A stretch of 49,935 nt of DNA from Planctomycetota bacterium (GTDB lineage: Bacteria > Planctomycetota > JAJSAM01), in contig JAJSAM010000025.1 of assembly GCA_024274785.1 (NCBI GenBank), forward strand, positions 1 through 49,935, read 5' to 3'. Made by a program: the position numbers and the translations under genes. Below, piece after piece: positions 16,290 through 25,556 of the stretch (its first letter is position 1; each line of letters begins with the position of its first letter). The notes beneath the pieces were generated by a model. That model saw nothing but the letters and a program-made list of their open reading frames with translations. It did not search any database and was not told the origin of the DNA.

Positions 16290-17786
16290 CTACCCCGCCT
16301 TCCAGCGCCCCTTCTTCGTCAGGTCGTTCGCTGTCGCGAAGGCGGTGTTGAACGCCGTGGCGATGGCGCCGTGGTTCTTCGGTGCGGCCAGGTCTCCCAC
16401 CAGGTAGAGGCCTTCGACGCTCGTCTCGTTGGCTTCACTCAGCCGGGCGTTCGCGCCGTCGAACTCCACTCCGGAGAGTTTCAGGAAGTTCATCGGCGTG
16501 GTTCCGCCGAGGGCGTAGACGAGACGATCCACGATGATCGGCGCCGGGGCGCCGTCCTTGAAGGTCGCCTTCACCCGGTCCTCGTGCTCCTCCACCTGCT
16601 CGATCTCCGTGCCGGCGAAGACCGTGATGGTCCCGTCCTCACCGTTTTTCCGGATCCAGGTGCGGTTTTCCCCGTTCATGTAGGAGAAGTCCGCCTCGCG
16701 GCTCGAGATGCTCACCCTGCAACCGGCCGAAACGAGGTGCTGGACATACTCCGAAGCGGAGTCGCCACCTCCCACCACCAGCACCTCGACGTTCTCGAGG
16801 ACCGAGGAGGTGACGTCGAACTGCGTGTTCTTTCTCACCTTCGTCGGGATCTTGTAGTCCGGCTTGTTCGGCTTTCCGAAGACGCCGATGGAGACGACGC
16901 AGGTCTTCGCGCGGAAGACCTCGGAGGCTGTCGAGACCCGGAAGACCCCGTCCTCCCGGTCGATGGAGAGCACCCCGGCCTCGTGCAGGACCTGGATGCC
17001 GTAATCGGCGATCGTCTCGGAGAGCATGCTCAGCGCATCGGTCTTGTGCATGTTCCGCATTTTCATGACGCCTTCGCACTCGCCGCTTTGACCCTTGTAG
17101 TTGGCGGTGACGAGCTTCTGCTCCGGGTAGAGCTTGCGGATGATCCAGGAGTTCTTGTCGGCCTTCTCCAGCACCAGGATGTCGGCGGAATCGACGCCCC
17201 GCGAGATCCCCTCTGCGGCCACCGCGATACCCGCCGGGCCGGCGCCGACGATGATGACGTCGAGGACCTTCGACAGGCTCTCGGCGCGGGCCTCGTTCGT
17301 GAGCTTCCGCTTTCTCGCCTGAAGCTCCGACACGTGCCGCATCTCCTCGTCGATGATGAGATCGATCTCGCCCCGCGCCTGCTCATTACGGAGGGCCTTG
17401 CGGATCCCGGTGAAGAACAGCACCGCGTCCTGCTCCCGCTCGATGGCGCGGTCGATGATCTCCTCGATCCCCTCTCTGCCCGTGAACTCCTCCTCGGGGC
17501 TTCGCGACAGCTTGAAGACGACCGACCCGGCGATGGAATGCAGGTAGGCCACCGCGAGGTCGTCGTAGTCTCCCGCATCGAGATTGGCCCGGCCGGCCCG
17601 ATCCACCAGGTCGTCTTTCAGCCTGGTGTAGGTCGCCTCGTGCGAAGTCTCCTGGTCGGCGAGGTCGGTGAGCCACCCCGCGTGCTCCGGGCAGAGCTTC
17701 GCCGCCTCGCGATAGAACGCCTGCCCGTTGACCTCGATCCGGATCGCGATCGTCAGGACTTCCTCGATATCGAAACTCTGCTGCAT
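16290..17786 (-). CDS. Ferritin-like diiron domain fused to FAD/NAD(P)H oxidoreductase
   Basis: A 498-residue fusion starting at ATG 17784-17786, with GGGAG six bases upstream. The N-terminal domain (about 1-155) is a rubrerythrin-like four-helix bundle: Glu18 in IEVNGQAFYREA, ETSHE (about 45-49), EREQDAVLFF and EEMRHVSEL (about 147-155) provide the two ExxH-type diiron ligand sets. The C-terminal part has an FAD Rossmann motif IIVGAGPAG (about 175), an NAD(P) motif LVVGGGDSASEY (about 337) and a closing FAD motif YLVGDLAAPKN. No CxxC redox motif is seen, so it is not a normal thioredoxin reductase. Likely role: NAD(P)H-driven reduction of peroxide or oxygen at the diiron centre, in one polypeptide. 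Role inferred. Confidence 0.88.
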   Translation of the reverse strand: MQQSFDIEEVLTIAIRIEVNGQAFYREAAKLCPEHAGWLTDLADQETSHEATYTRLKDDLVDRAGRANLDAGDYDDLAVAYLHSIAGSVVFKLSRSPEEEFTGREGIEEIIDRAIEREQDAVLFFTGIRKALRNEQARGEIDLIIDEEMRHVSELQARKRKLTNEARAESLSKVLDVIIVGAGPAGIAVAAEGISRGVDSADILVLEKADKNSWIIRKLYPEQKLVTANYKGQSGECEGVMKMRNMHKTDALSMLSETIADYGIQVLHEAGVLSIDREDGVFRVSTASEVFRAKTCVVSIGVFGKPNKPDYKIPTKVRKNTQFDVTSSVLENVEVLVVGGGDSASEYVQHLVSAGCRVSISSREADFSYMNGENRTWIRKNGEDGTITVFAGTEIEQVEEHEDRVKATFKDGAPAPIIVDRLVYALGGTTPMNFLKLSGVEFDGANARLSEANETSVEGLYLVGDLAAPKNHGAIATAFNTAFATANDLTKKGRWKAG

Positions 17787-17892
17787 GGCCGGCTCCCGGT
17801 TGGAATTGTGCAGGGGGATTCTACAGCGGGCAGGAAGCGGGAAGCTCCCATTCTCGCGGCGGCAGGTGTCCAACCTGAGCGTTCTCGCCCCG

Positions 17893-18696
17893 CTACTCCC
17901 GGTCCTCACGCCGCGCCAGGATCTTCTCGATTTCGGTCATCGGCCGCGGCGGCATCGCGATGCTCGACGTGAACTGCTCCGGCACCGGGAAGGGGAGCAG
18001 CGTCTGCAGAGATCTCTCCTCGCGGTAGATGACGCCCATTCGTGTCAGCGAGGCCAGGAGCAGCCAGGTTGCGCCGGTATCGAGGCCGATGCCGGCCAGG
18101 AGGGGAACGTCCGCGAGCGGCCCGGCGTGGGCGAGATAGTAGATGCTGCCTGCGGCGGTGCAGACCAGCGCGCTCGGGGTGTAGCGGATCGGGGCGGCGA
18201 AGATCGCCGGCAGGACGGATCCGGGGAAGCACCGGGTCAGGTCCCCGGTTACCGCCATGGCCAGCATGCCCATCGGGAAGTACAGCGTGCCGAGCCCGAT
18301 CAGCACGTAGACCACCGGGCCCAACTGAATCGAGAACACTCCGATCAGAAGGAGCGGCAGGAAACAGAAGAACAGCAACGAGAGAAGCTTCAGGGCGGCT
18401 CCGAACACTTCCTCCGCTTCCCGGGGGTCCGGCGGGCTCGGGGCGATGTCGTAGCCTTCAGCGGTGGTTTCGATGGCGACGAGCACGTATCGTGCGAGGT
18501 AGGCCGCGAGGAGGACATCGAAGACGATGAATCCCGCGGCGGAGAGACCGCCCATGCCGCCAGAGAAAATCGAGGCGGTGAATCTCCCCACTCCGATTCC
18601 GGCGGTGACGGCGGCCAGGCAGAGCAATCCGGTGGGGCTCGCCGGCCACGCGAGCGAGGACAGAAGGCCGGTCTTGTTGTTCCCGAACTGGAGCAT
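17893..18696 (-). CDS. Polytopic membrane protein of unknown function
   Basis: A 267-residue protein with about six hydrophobic segments (about 22-42, 52-75, 100-125, 127-155, 160-185 and 195-225) and a soluble C-terminal tail rich in Glu and Arg. The central block LLSLLFFCFLPLLLIGVFSI followed by FPMGMLAMAVTGD resembles DUF4013-type proteins of unknown role, but the match is by eye only. It lies upstream of the ferritin/FAD fusion on the same strand with a 106-base gap, so co-transcription is possible. Confidence 0.75.
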   Translation of the reverse strand: MLQFGNNKTGLLSSLAWPASPTGLLCLAAVTAGIGVGRFTASIFSGGMGGLSAAGFIVFDVLLAAYLARYVLVAIETTAEGYDIAPSPPDPREAEEVFGAALKLLSLLFFCFLPLLLIGVFSIQLGPVVYVLIGLGTLYFPMGMLAMAVTGDLTRCFPGSVLPAIFAAPIRYTPSALVCTAAGSIYYLAHAGPLADVPLLAGIGLDTGATWLLLASLTRMGVIYREERSLQTLLPFPVPEQFTSSIAMPPRPMTEIEKILARREDRE

Positions 18697-18774
18697 GCCT
18701 TTCTATCGGAAACCACACTGGTGGTCTTGAGAGAGAGTCGGAATAGAAGCCGGTGAAGCAGGCCGCGGAGCGGT

Positions 18775-19194
18775 CTATTCCCCGATCACCTTCACCAGGA
18801 CGCGCTTTCTCCGCCGGCCATCGAATTCGCCGTAGAAGATACGTTCCCAGGTGCCGAAGTCCAGGCGGCCGTTCGTGACCGCCACCACCACCTCGCGGCC
18901 CATGATCTGGCGCTTGTGGTGGGCATCGCCGTTGTCCTCGCCGGTGCGGTTGTGCTCGTACCGGGAGATGGGGGCGTGGGGAGCAAGTTCCTCGAGCCAC
19001 CGCTTGTAGTCGTGATGCAGGCCGGGCTCGTCGTCGTTGATGAAGACGGATGCCGTGATGTGCATCGCGTTGACCAGGCAGAGCCCTTCCTTGACCCCGC
19101 TCTCATCCACCACGTCCTGGACCTCTTGCGTGATGTGAACGAAGTCCATTCGGGCGGGGACCTGGAAGGTCAGGTACTTCGTGATCGACTTCAA
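18775..19194 (-). CDS. yjbQ: YjbQ family protein (UPF0047)
   Basis: A 139-residue protein covering the whole family: [40 protein letters not shown] and [19 protein letters not shown], ending VLVKVIGE. The conserved His and Asp residues of the presumed active site are present. E. coli YjbQ has weak thiamine-phosphate synthase activity in vitro; the physiological role is not settled. TTG at 19192-19194 is the start: GGAGGA lies about seven bases upstream, and the TTG overlaps the TGA of the TPR gene (TTGA), an arrangement typical of coupled translation. Last gene of a four-gene minus-strand operon. Confidence 0.9.
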   Translation of the reverse strand: MKSITKYLTFQVPARMDFVHITQEVQDVVDESGVKEGLCLVNAMHITASVFINDDEPGLHHDYKRWLEELAPHAPISRYEHNRTGEDNGDAHHKRQIMGREVVVAVTNGRLDFGTWERIFYGEFDGRRRKRVLVKVIGE

Positions 19195-19709
19195 TGGTGG
19201 TCCTCCTCCACCAGCCGGCGGAAGCAGGGATCGCCGCGGATGGCGGCGAAGTCTTCCTCCCCGGGGGCCAGTCGGCGGAAACTGTGGTCGATGCCGATCG
19301 ACTTGCTGAGCAGCGCGAGCGCGCGGTCGTGCTCCCCGTTCAGGGAGAGGTAGCAGGCCAGGTTGTAGAACCCGATGCCCTCGTTGGGGCGATGCTCGAG
19401 GAGGCTGTGCATGGCCTCGATGGCGAGGTCCAGTCGGTCGGAACGCTTGCGGCACCAGCCGAGACCGACCCAGGCCGCCACGTTCGCGGGGTCCACCGCG
19501 AGGATCTGCTCGTAGGCCACCGCACCCTCTTCGTAGCGCTCGAGACTGCGCAGGCACTCCGCACGCAGCGTCTCGGCGAAGGGGATTTCGTGGCCGAATT
19601 CGAGCAGGCGATCAGCGCGTTCGAGGGCATCGTCGAAGAGCTGGAGTTCATAGTAGCCCTCCGCTTCCCGGGCGATACGTTGCGCCTTGTTGCCCTCGTC
19701 TTTCGGCAA
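19191..19709 (-). CDS. Tetratricopeptide-repeat protein
   Basis: A 172-residue soluble protein made of about four TPR-like helix pairs. Repeats are visible as [59 protein letters not shown] and [19 protein letters not shown]. The C-terminus [17 protein letters not shown] is common in TPR proteins of this size. Expected role: protein-protein scaffold. It starts three bases after the PTS EIIA stop and its TGA overlaps the YjbQ start, so it is in the middle of a tight operon. Confidence 0.85.
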   Translation of the reverse strand: MPKDEGNKAQRIAREAEGYYELQLFDDALERADRLLEFGHEIPFAETLRAECLRSLERYEEGAVAYEQILAVDPANVAAWVGLGWCRKRSDRLDLAIEAMHSLLEHRPNEGIGFYNLACYLSLNGEHDRALALLSKSIGIDHSFRRLAPGEEDFAAIRGDPCFRRLVEEDHH

Positions 19710-19712
19710 GGT

Positions 19713-20198
19713 CTATCCCGCTTCCGATTGTCTGATCAGCATGATGGCTTCCTCCGGGGTCGTGCAGTTCTGCAGTTTCTCCCGGAACTCCCGGCGTCCC
19801 AGGAGTCGAGCCACGTGTGCCAGGGCCTGGACGTGCGGTCCGGCCTCGTCCGGCCTGGTCACCATGAGAATGAAAATCCGAACGGGGTTTCCATCGACGG
19901 ATCCGTAATCCACCCCCTCCGACGTGATCACCACCGAAGCGCAAATCGGGCTCTCGATGGGGCCCTTTCCATGCGGAATCGCGATTCCGTGCCCAATCCC
20001 CGTCGTCTGCAATTCCTCCCGACGATGCACCGACTCCCGGATCTCTCTCTTCAGGTCGTCACTGTCGAGTTGGAGCAGATCGACCAGGAGCGCGATCACT
20101 TCCCGTCGATCTCCGACCGTGGCGCCCACCGCCACATTCTCCGTCGAGAGAATCTCTGAGAAGCTCTTCAATTCCATTCCCGAAACCGAGCATACCAC
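19713..20198 (-). CDS. PTS EIIA domain protein (fructose/nitrogen-PTS type)
   Basis: A 161-residue stand-alone EIIA-2 domain. The phosphorylated histidine is in GIGHGIAIPHGKGPI (His of IPHGK, about residue 76), with VHRREELQTTGIG before it and a C-terminal EEAIMLIRQ. Such domains accept phosphate from HPr or NPr; without a linked EIIB or EIIC it is probably regulatory, like PtsN. The frame opens at ATG 20198; an internal ATG at 20177 (MELKSFSEILS) fits the usual EIIA N-terminus better and may be the true start. Operon with the PLP lyase upstream (22-base gap) and the TPR gene. Confidence 0.88.
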   Translation of the reverse strand: MVCSVSGMELKSFSEILSTENVAVGATVGDRREVIALLVDLLQLDSDDLKREIRESVHRREELQTTGIGHGIAIPHGKGPIESPICASVVITSEGVDYGSVDGNPVRIFILMVTRPDEAGPHVQALAHVARLLGRREFREKLQNCTTPEEAIMLIRQSEAG

Positions 20199-20220
20199 CC
20201 CGGGCCTCCCGGTTGCAGCA

Positions 20221-21429
20221 TCAAGCGGTCCGATCGTTCACCGGGCCCCATGCGAGAGCCTGTTCGAGGTCGGCGATCAGGTCTTCCGGGTTCTCGCAGC
20301 CCACCGAGAGGCGAATCAGGCCGTCGGAGATGCCGGCCGCCTCGCGAGCTTCGGGGGTCATCCCCGCGTGGGTCATCGAGGCGGGGTGCTGGATGAGCGA
20401 TTCAACGCCGCCGAGGGAGACCGCGAGGATCATCACCCTGACCGAATTCAGGACCCTGGCGCCCGCCTCGAGCCCTCCCTTCACTCCGAAGGAGAGGAGT
20501 GAGCCGGGACCGGCCATCTGGCTGCCGATCAGAGCGTGGCCGGGGTGCTCCGGGAGTCCCGGGTAGTTGACCCATTCCACGGCTTCGTGGCTCTGCAGGA
20601 ACTTCGCGACCAGGATCGCGTTGGACTGGGCCCGCTCCATGCGCATGGGCAGGGTGCGGAGTCCGCGGTGCACGAGCCAGGCCTGGTGCGGGTCGATCGT
20701 CCCGCCGAGGTTCTTCAAGACGTAGCCGAGCCGCGCGTGCAGGTCGTCGTCCTTCGTCACCAGGATACCGGCGACGACGTCGGCGTGGCCGTTCAGGAAC
20801 TTGGTCATGGAATGCAGCACGATGTCCGCTCCGTGGCGGAAGGGCCGCTGCAGGTACGGTGACAGGAAAGTGTTGTCCACCACCAGCAGGGCGTCGCCGG
20901 CGTGGGCGATCTCCGCGGCCCTGGTCAGGTCGGTGACTTCGATCGTGGGGTTGGTGGGGGTCTCCACGTAGACGAGCTTCGTTTCGGGCCGCATCGCCGC
21001 CTGGAGAGCGTCCAGGTCCGCGGTATTGACGAACGTGGCGTCGACCTTGAAGCGGGAGAACTCCTTTTCGAGGATCACTCGCGAGGGACCGTACATGGCA
21101 CTGGAGGCCACGACATGGGCGCCGGGCTCGGTGAAGGCGAAGTACACGGCACTCACCGCCGCCATGCCGGAGGCGGTGGCCAGGGCGTGCGTTCCGCCCT
21201 CCATGGCGGCTACTGACTCCTGCAGAGCATCCACCGTGGGGTTGGCCAGGCGGGTGTAGATGTAACCGCCCTCCTTCCCGGCGAACCGGTTCGCACCCTG
21301 CTCCGTGTTCTTGAACGCGAAGGTGGAGGACTGGAAGATCGGCACCGAGACGGCTCCCTCGAAACGGAAGGGGTCGAGTCCGCCGTGGATGGCTTCGGTG
21401 TGACGGCCGTGGTTGTCGTTTCCGGACAT
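20221..21429 (-). CDS. Cys/Met-metabolism PLP enzyme (methionine gamma-lyase / cystathionine gamma-lyase type)
   Basis: A 402-residue fold-type I PLP enzyme. Typical motifs: [33 protein letters not shown] (Tyr and Arg of the neighbouring active site), [37 protein letters not shown] and [12 protein letters not shown], whose lysine binds PLP (about 210). The C-terminus has [18 protein letters not shown]. It could act in transsulfuration or in methionine or cysteine degradation; motifs do not separate these. ATG at 21427-21429 has AAGGA about seven bases upstream. First gene of the operon with PTS EIIA, TPR and YjbQ. Confidence 0.9.
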   Translation of the reverse strand: MSGNDNHGRHTEAIHGGLDPFRFEGAVSVPIFQSSTFAFKNTEQGANRFAGKEGGYIYTRLANPTVDALQESVAAMEGGTHALATASGMAAVSAVYFAFTEPGAHVVASSAMYGPSRVILEKEFSRFKVDATFVNTADLDALQAAMRPETKLVYVETPTNPTIEVTDLTRAAEIAHAGDALLVVDNTFLSPYLQRPFRHGADIVLHSMTKFLNGHADVVAGILVTKDDDLHARLGYVLKNLGGTIDPHQAWLVHRGLRTLPMRMERAQSNAILVAKFLQSHEAVEWVNYPGLPEHPGHALIGSQMAGPGSLLSFGVKGGLEAGARVLNSVRVMILAVSLGGVESLIQHPASMTHAGMTPEAREAAGISDGLIRLSVGCENPEDLIADLEQALAWGPVNDRTA

Positions 21430-21526
21430 GGAATGATCCTTCTTCCTGCAAGAGTGTGCGGGGTGCGGCGGGCGACGCTCCGGAGGATCGGGAGCGGGGC
21501 GGACCGCAACGGATATACTCGCTTGA

Positions 21527-23212
21527 ATGCGCGTGCTTCCCGCGATCTTTCTCACCGTACTCATCTCGGCTTCGCCGGCGCACTCCGGCGGGGATAGCGC
21601 GGCCGCCGATGCCACCGAGCGGGGAAGGTCGCTCGCGCGGATCCTCGACGTGCTGCTCCTGCCGACCAGGGAGGAGGCGGGGATGGAGCGGACGCTGCTG
21701 TTCCTGCTCGACCCCACGGACTCCCTTCGCACCGCCGACTTCGCCACGGAGTTCGAATCCGCCCTGAAGCGGAACGCGGACAAGCTCGAGGACACCCGGA
21801 TTGCGGTGGCCCGGGTGGGGGACAAGGCCGGGCCGGTGTGCCCGCCCACCGCCGACTTCACGCTGGCGGCGAAGGCCGCGGCCAGGATCGTCTCCTCCCC
21901 CGTGAAGTCCATCCATAACGTCTACTACGAGGTTCGCCGCATGGTCGGCGCTCTCTCCGGTACAAGGGGGAAGCGGATCGTCCTCGTCACTCTCGAGAAC
22001 GGCGATGCCGAGGACGACCTCGAGGCGACGGTCAATGCGCTCCGGCGGGCCGGCGTCAGGCTCACGGTGGTGGCCCGGGAGGCCTACCTCTCGGACACCT
22101 ACTGGATTTCGTCCGCGACCCGCGCGCCCCGCGGCCTGACCCTGCGCGGCGGGGAGGCGGGGTTCGTGGAAGTGCCCTGGGGCTGGCTCTTCCAGCAGGC
22201 CGTGGCCAACCAGACCGTCCCGAGCGGCTTCGCCACCTTCGGCCTGACCCGGATCGCGGCGGCCACCGGCGGCCGGGTCTTCCTCTTCTATCCGCCGAGT
22301 TCCTCCGGGCATCGTTGCGCCATCTACGGGTCCTGTCCGTTCTGCAACAACGACCACGCTCCGACGAACCGCTCCTACCAGTCGCACCGGCTCAGGGCGC
22401 TGGCGCCGTATTCCGGCTCCCGGCGCGAGGCGATGGCCGCGGCGGGGAAGGATCCGTACTTTTCGGCGGTCCTCATCGCCTGGGGCAAGGCCGCCCGGGC
22501 GGGATTGCTGCGCAGCCGTCCGTCGGTGAAGCGGGCCGGCTCGGGCCTTCGCGCCGAGAAGAGGCAGATCGGCAACGGGGCGAACCTGACCGGTTCCCTT
22601 TCGTTTTCGAGCCACGCGAAGAAGGCCGACAAGCTCGCCGTCATTGCCGGGAGGCTGGCTGCCGACCTCGAGACCGCCATGGGCCTGGCGAAGGAGGCCG
22701 GCGGGTCCCGGCGCTACCAGGCGGTCGCCGATTACACCCGTGTGATGCTGCTCCTGACTCGCGTCAACCTGCTCGCCCTCGCGGCGTTCTGCCGGGAGGA
22801 GGGACCGGTGATGCTCGGCAGAAGGGGACGGGAGGTCCTGCCCCCGGAGGCGCCGTACTACCCGGGCGATCCCAACTTCGTCGGCATCGGCATAAGCTCC
22901 ATGAGCCTCTGCCACGGGATTGGCTTCTTCCGGGAGATGCACCTTCCGGGCGGCGCGCCTTTCAAGCAGGAGCTCGCCATCCTCGACACCCAGCTCGATG
23001 GCTACTTGAGCCGGAACGAGCACTCGCCCTTCGCCCTCGCGGTGTACCAATCGGGTATCGCGCGCTTTCTGCTGACGGTTCGCGGAAAGTACGTTCCGCC
23101 GCCGCCCCGCCGCCGCCCCGACTCGGAGACGGACGAAACGGCGACGGAACGTCCCACCCGCGCCGGCGGTGGTGGCGACTCCTCCGGCGGCCCGGCCAGC
23201 GGGGGCGACTGA
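21527..23212 (+). CDS. Secreted protein with vWA-like N-terminal half
   Basis: A 561-residue protein with a signal peptide (MRVLPAIFLTVLISASPAHS). The first half has a Rossmann-like run: RTLLFLLDPTDSLRTADF, then KRIVLVTLENGDAEDDLEAT and GVRLTVVAREAYLSD, resembling a von Willebrand A fold with an imperfect MIDAS (DPTDS). Around 265-290 is a cysteine pair in CAIYGSCPFCNN. The tail is Pro/Arg- then Gly/Ser-rich (about 520-561). It ends two bases before the HEAT-repeat gene, so they are co-expressed. Proposed role: extracytoplasmic binding or surveillance; this is inference. Confidence 0.8.
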   Translation: MRVLPAIFLTVLISASPAHSGGDSAAADATERGRSLARILDVLLLPTREEAGMERTLLFLLDPTDSLRTADFATEFESALKRNADKLEDTRIAVARVGDKAGPVCPPTADFTLAAKAAARIVSSPVKSIHNVYYEVRRMVGALSGTRGKRIVLVTLENGDAEDDLEATVNALRRAGVRLTVVAREAYLSDTYWISSATRAPRGLTLRGGEAGFVEVPWGWLFQQAVANQTVPSGFATFGLTRIAAATGGRVFLFYPPSSSGHRCAIYGSCPFCNNDHAPTNRSYQSHRLRALAPYSGSRREAMAAAGKDPYFSAVLIAWGKAARAGLLRSRPSVKRAGSGLRAEKRQIGNGANLTGSLSFSSHAKKADKLAVIAGRLAADLETAMGLAKEAGGSRRYQAVADYTRVMLLLTRVNLLALAAFCREEGPVMLGRRGREVLPPEAPYYPGDPNFVGIGISSMSLCHGIGFFREMHLPGGAPFKQELAILDTQLDGYLSRNEHSPFALAVYQSGIARFLLTVRGKYVPPPPRRRPDSETDETATERPTRAGGGGDSSGGPASGGD

Positions 23213-23214
23213 TC

Positions 23215-24531
23215 ATGCACCGCGCTGCGCTGCTCCTCCTGGCACTGCTCCTCCCGGCGGCCACCGCCTCGGGACAATCCGTGGCCGACCTGGTCGCTCA
23301 ACTCGGCGGTCCGGACGTCAGCAGGCGGTCGCAGGCGATGATCGACCTCCGCAACCGCAAGGACCCGAAGGCAATTCCCCTTCTCGTGGCCGCGCTGCCG
23401 GACTACGAGTACCTGGGGCAGTACTACGGCGTCATGGTGCTCGAGGTGTACCCGCGAAAGCTCGCGGAGCCGGCGCTCCGCGCGCTCGTCAGGTCCCGTT
23501 CGCCCTACCTTCGTCTGGCCGCGGCCACGGCGGTCTATCGCTTCGGAGACCTGCGGACGATCCCGGTGATCGTCAAGGCGCTCACGCTGCCGGACATCCC
23601 CCCGAACATCCGGATGTACATGCTGAACCGGCTCTATTCGATTCGCGATCCGAGGGTCCTCGCCGCGGTACGTTCGCTGATCGTGCCGGGCGCCGATGTC
23701 TCCGTGCTCGGGACGGCGATGAGCATTCTCGGGAACGTGCCGAACGATGCCTCGCGGGCCACCGCCGTGAACCTGCTCGCGGACCCGCGTCCCGGGGTCA
23801 GGGCCATGGCGCTGGCCCTGCTCTACCGGATGGGCGAGGAGCACCGGGCCGTCGAGATCGCGAAGGTGCTGCGCTCCGGGGAAGTGGAATACACCGAGTT
23901 CATCCGGGTTCGTTCCCTGCTCTATCCCATGCCGCGGATCTCCGCGGAGATCCTCGCCGCGGTGCTCTCGCTCATCGAGACAAGCGACAACGTCAATATG
24001 CTTTCCCAGGGGATCGGTCTGATCGAGAAGTTCCGTTACCGCAAGGCCATCCCGGTCCTGAAGAAGCTGCTCCAGCACGAGAACCGCATCGTCAGCAAGG
24101 CCGCGTTCGAGGCCCTTTCGGAGCTGGGGGGCGGCCTCGACGCCGGCGCGCTCTATCCGCTCCTCGAGTCCGAGGACACCGACCAGCGCCTGATGGCCGC
24201 CGAAGCGCTGCGCAAGATGGACGATCACGCCGGCTTCGAGGTACTCGTCGAGATCACAAAGACCGGTCAGAATCAGCAGCGGGCCGATGCGGCGCGGTCC
24301 CTCGGTGGCTTCCGCACCGCGGCATCGGTGGACGCGCTGATCCCCGCTCTGCTCGATCCGTACTCGACGACGCGGATGTACGCCGAGTCGTCCCTGGTGC
24401 AGATCCTGCGGGCGCTCTATCCCTATCGGCGCCTCGACCTGTCGTCCACCGGCTATCGCCGGGAGGGCACGAAAGCATCGAGGGAGCAGGCGGTGCGGCA
24501 GATCCGCGCCTGGTGGTCGCGGAACCGGTAG
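23215..24531 (+). CDS. Secreted HEAT-repeat protein
   Basis: A 438-residue protein with a signal peptide (AALLLLALLLPAATASGQS). The mature part is a run of HEAT/PBS-lyase-like helix pairs: DVSRRSQAMIDLRNRKDPKA, SPYLRLAAATAVYRFGDLRT, RPGVRAMALALLYRMGEEHR, RKAIPVLKKLLQHENRIVSK, DTDQRLMAAEALRKMDDHAG and QRADAARSLGGFRTAASVDA. Such solenoids act as scaffolds. It is coupled to the vWA-like secreted protein upstream (two-base gap); the two may form an extracytoplasmic complex, which is inference. Confidence 0.85.
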   Translation: MHRAALLLLALLLPAATASGQSVADLVAQLGGPDVSRRSQAMIDLRNRKDPKAIPLLVAALPDYEYLGQYYGVMVLEVYPRKLAEPALRALVRSRSPYLRLAAATAVYRFGDLRTIPVIVKALTLPDIPPNIRMYMLNRLYSIRDPRVLAAVRSLIVPGADVSVLGTAMSILGNVPNDASRATAVNLLADPRPGVRAMALALLYRMGEEHRAVEIAKVLRSGEVEYTEFIRVRSLLYPMPRISAEILAAVLSLIETSDNVNMLSQGIGLIEKFRYRKAIPVLKKLLQHENRIVSKAAFEALSELGGGLDAGALYPLLESEDTDQRLMAAEALRKMDDHAGFEVLVEITKTGQNQQRADAARSLGGFRTAASVDALIPALLDPYSTTRMYAESSLVQILRALYPYRRLDLSSTGYRREGTKASREQAVRQIRAWWSRNR

Positions 24532-24602
24532 GTGATGCCGACGCCCTTCGGAAGGCAGGGCTTCGACCTCCGGGAAGAGATACCAACTCCACCCGGCAGG
24601 AG

Positions 24603-25538
24603 TCAGGGCGACTCGCGCCGGGCGACGAACCGGATGGTGTTGCCCCACGGCAGCACTACGCTCGTCAGGGCGATCGCGAGCGCCAGCGGGCTGAGCGCGG
24701 CGGCCAGCAGACCGTGCAGCCAGGTGATGGGGCTTCGCCGGAGACGCCGGCCCTCCTCGTTCGAGGCCAGGGCGCGGTAGAAGCGGTTCGGCGCGCCCGG
24801 GAGGAGGTTGAGCAGGTTCTGCAGGGTGGTGAAGGGGGAGTACTCCAGCGAGAAACGGTTGACTGCTTCGACGCGGAAACCCGCTTCCTCGAGCAGTCTC
24901 GTGAGCGATCGGCGAGTGAAGAAGACCAGGTGGTTCGGCCAGTCGAAACAGAGGTTCCGGCGGCCGACCACCCGGAACCCGGGGCCGCCGAAGTCCGGCA
25001 CTTCCACCACGAGCAGTCCGCCGTCCTCCATGATCTCATGGATTCGTGAGAGGTAGGCCGATGGGTCCTTCACATGCTCGAGCACATGGAAGACCGTTAC
25101 GACCCGGAACGGAGACCCGGGCCGGGGCATCTCCGTGAGTTCGCCGACGTGAACATCGACCCCGCGCCGCTCCCGTGCCGCCCGGGCCGCCGTCTCCGAG
25201 AGCTGCGTGCCGAGCACCCGCCAGCCCCGCTTCCGAAAGAGTTCGAGCAGAGCGCCGCGGCCGCAACCCACGTCGAGGATGGACGCCGGCCCCGGCTCAT
25301 GCCTGGTGATGGCTTTCATCCGGCGCCGGCGGAAGAACCGGACCGCGGCCTCGATCGGCCCCGGGAACCGGTCGCCGGATCCTTCGCGGTAGTACTCCTC
25401 CTGGTAGCCGGCGCTGCGGGCCTTCGCATCGGGGAACGTGTCGAGCGCCGAGAGTCCGCAGTCCCGGCACTCGTTGACGGTGGGAGAACCGGGGAACAGG
25501 GGTTTCGCAGATCCTCCGCACAGGCTGCAGGGGGCCAA
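24603..25538 (-). CDS. Class I SAM-dependent methyltransferase with zinc-ribbon start and C-terminal membrane helix
   Basis: A 311-residue protein starting at TTG 25536-25538. Residues 4-30 hold a CSLCGG / CRDCG zinc-ribbon. The methyltransferase core follows: ILDVGCGRGALLELFRKRGW (SAM motif I, about 87-106), VVTVFHVLEHVKDP and GGLLVVEVPDFGGPG. The C-terminal 45 residues contain a hydrophobic segment (LLAAALSPLALAIALTSVVL) that would tether it to the membrane. Family members with this layout modify polysaccharide or lipid-linked glycans. Last gene of an operon with GT2 and a TMTC-like protein (18-base gap). Confidence 0.88.
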   Translation of the reverse strand: MAPCSLCGGSAKPLFPGSPTVNECRDCGLSALDTFPDAKARSAGYQEEYYREGSGDRFPGPIEAAVRFFRRRRMKAITRHEPGPASILDVGCGRGALLELFRKRGWRVLGTQLSETAARAARERRGVDVHVGELTEMPRPGSPFRVVTVFHVLEHVKDPSAYLSRIHEIMEDGGLLVVEVPDFGGPGFRVVGRRNLCFDWPNHLVFFTRRSLTRLLEEAGFRVEAVNRFSLEYSPFTTLQNLLNLLPGAPNRFYRALASNEEGRRLRRSPITWLHGLLAAALSPLALAIALTSVVLPWGNTIRFVARRESP

Positions 25539-25556
25539 GGCAGGACTCCGGTCGAC

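Noticed and set aside
20402..23050. 882-residue minus-strand open frame spanning the PLP lyase and the secreted protein
   Set aside because: Covers two well-supported genes in other frames and has shadow-type composition; no start or ribosome binding site.
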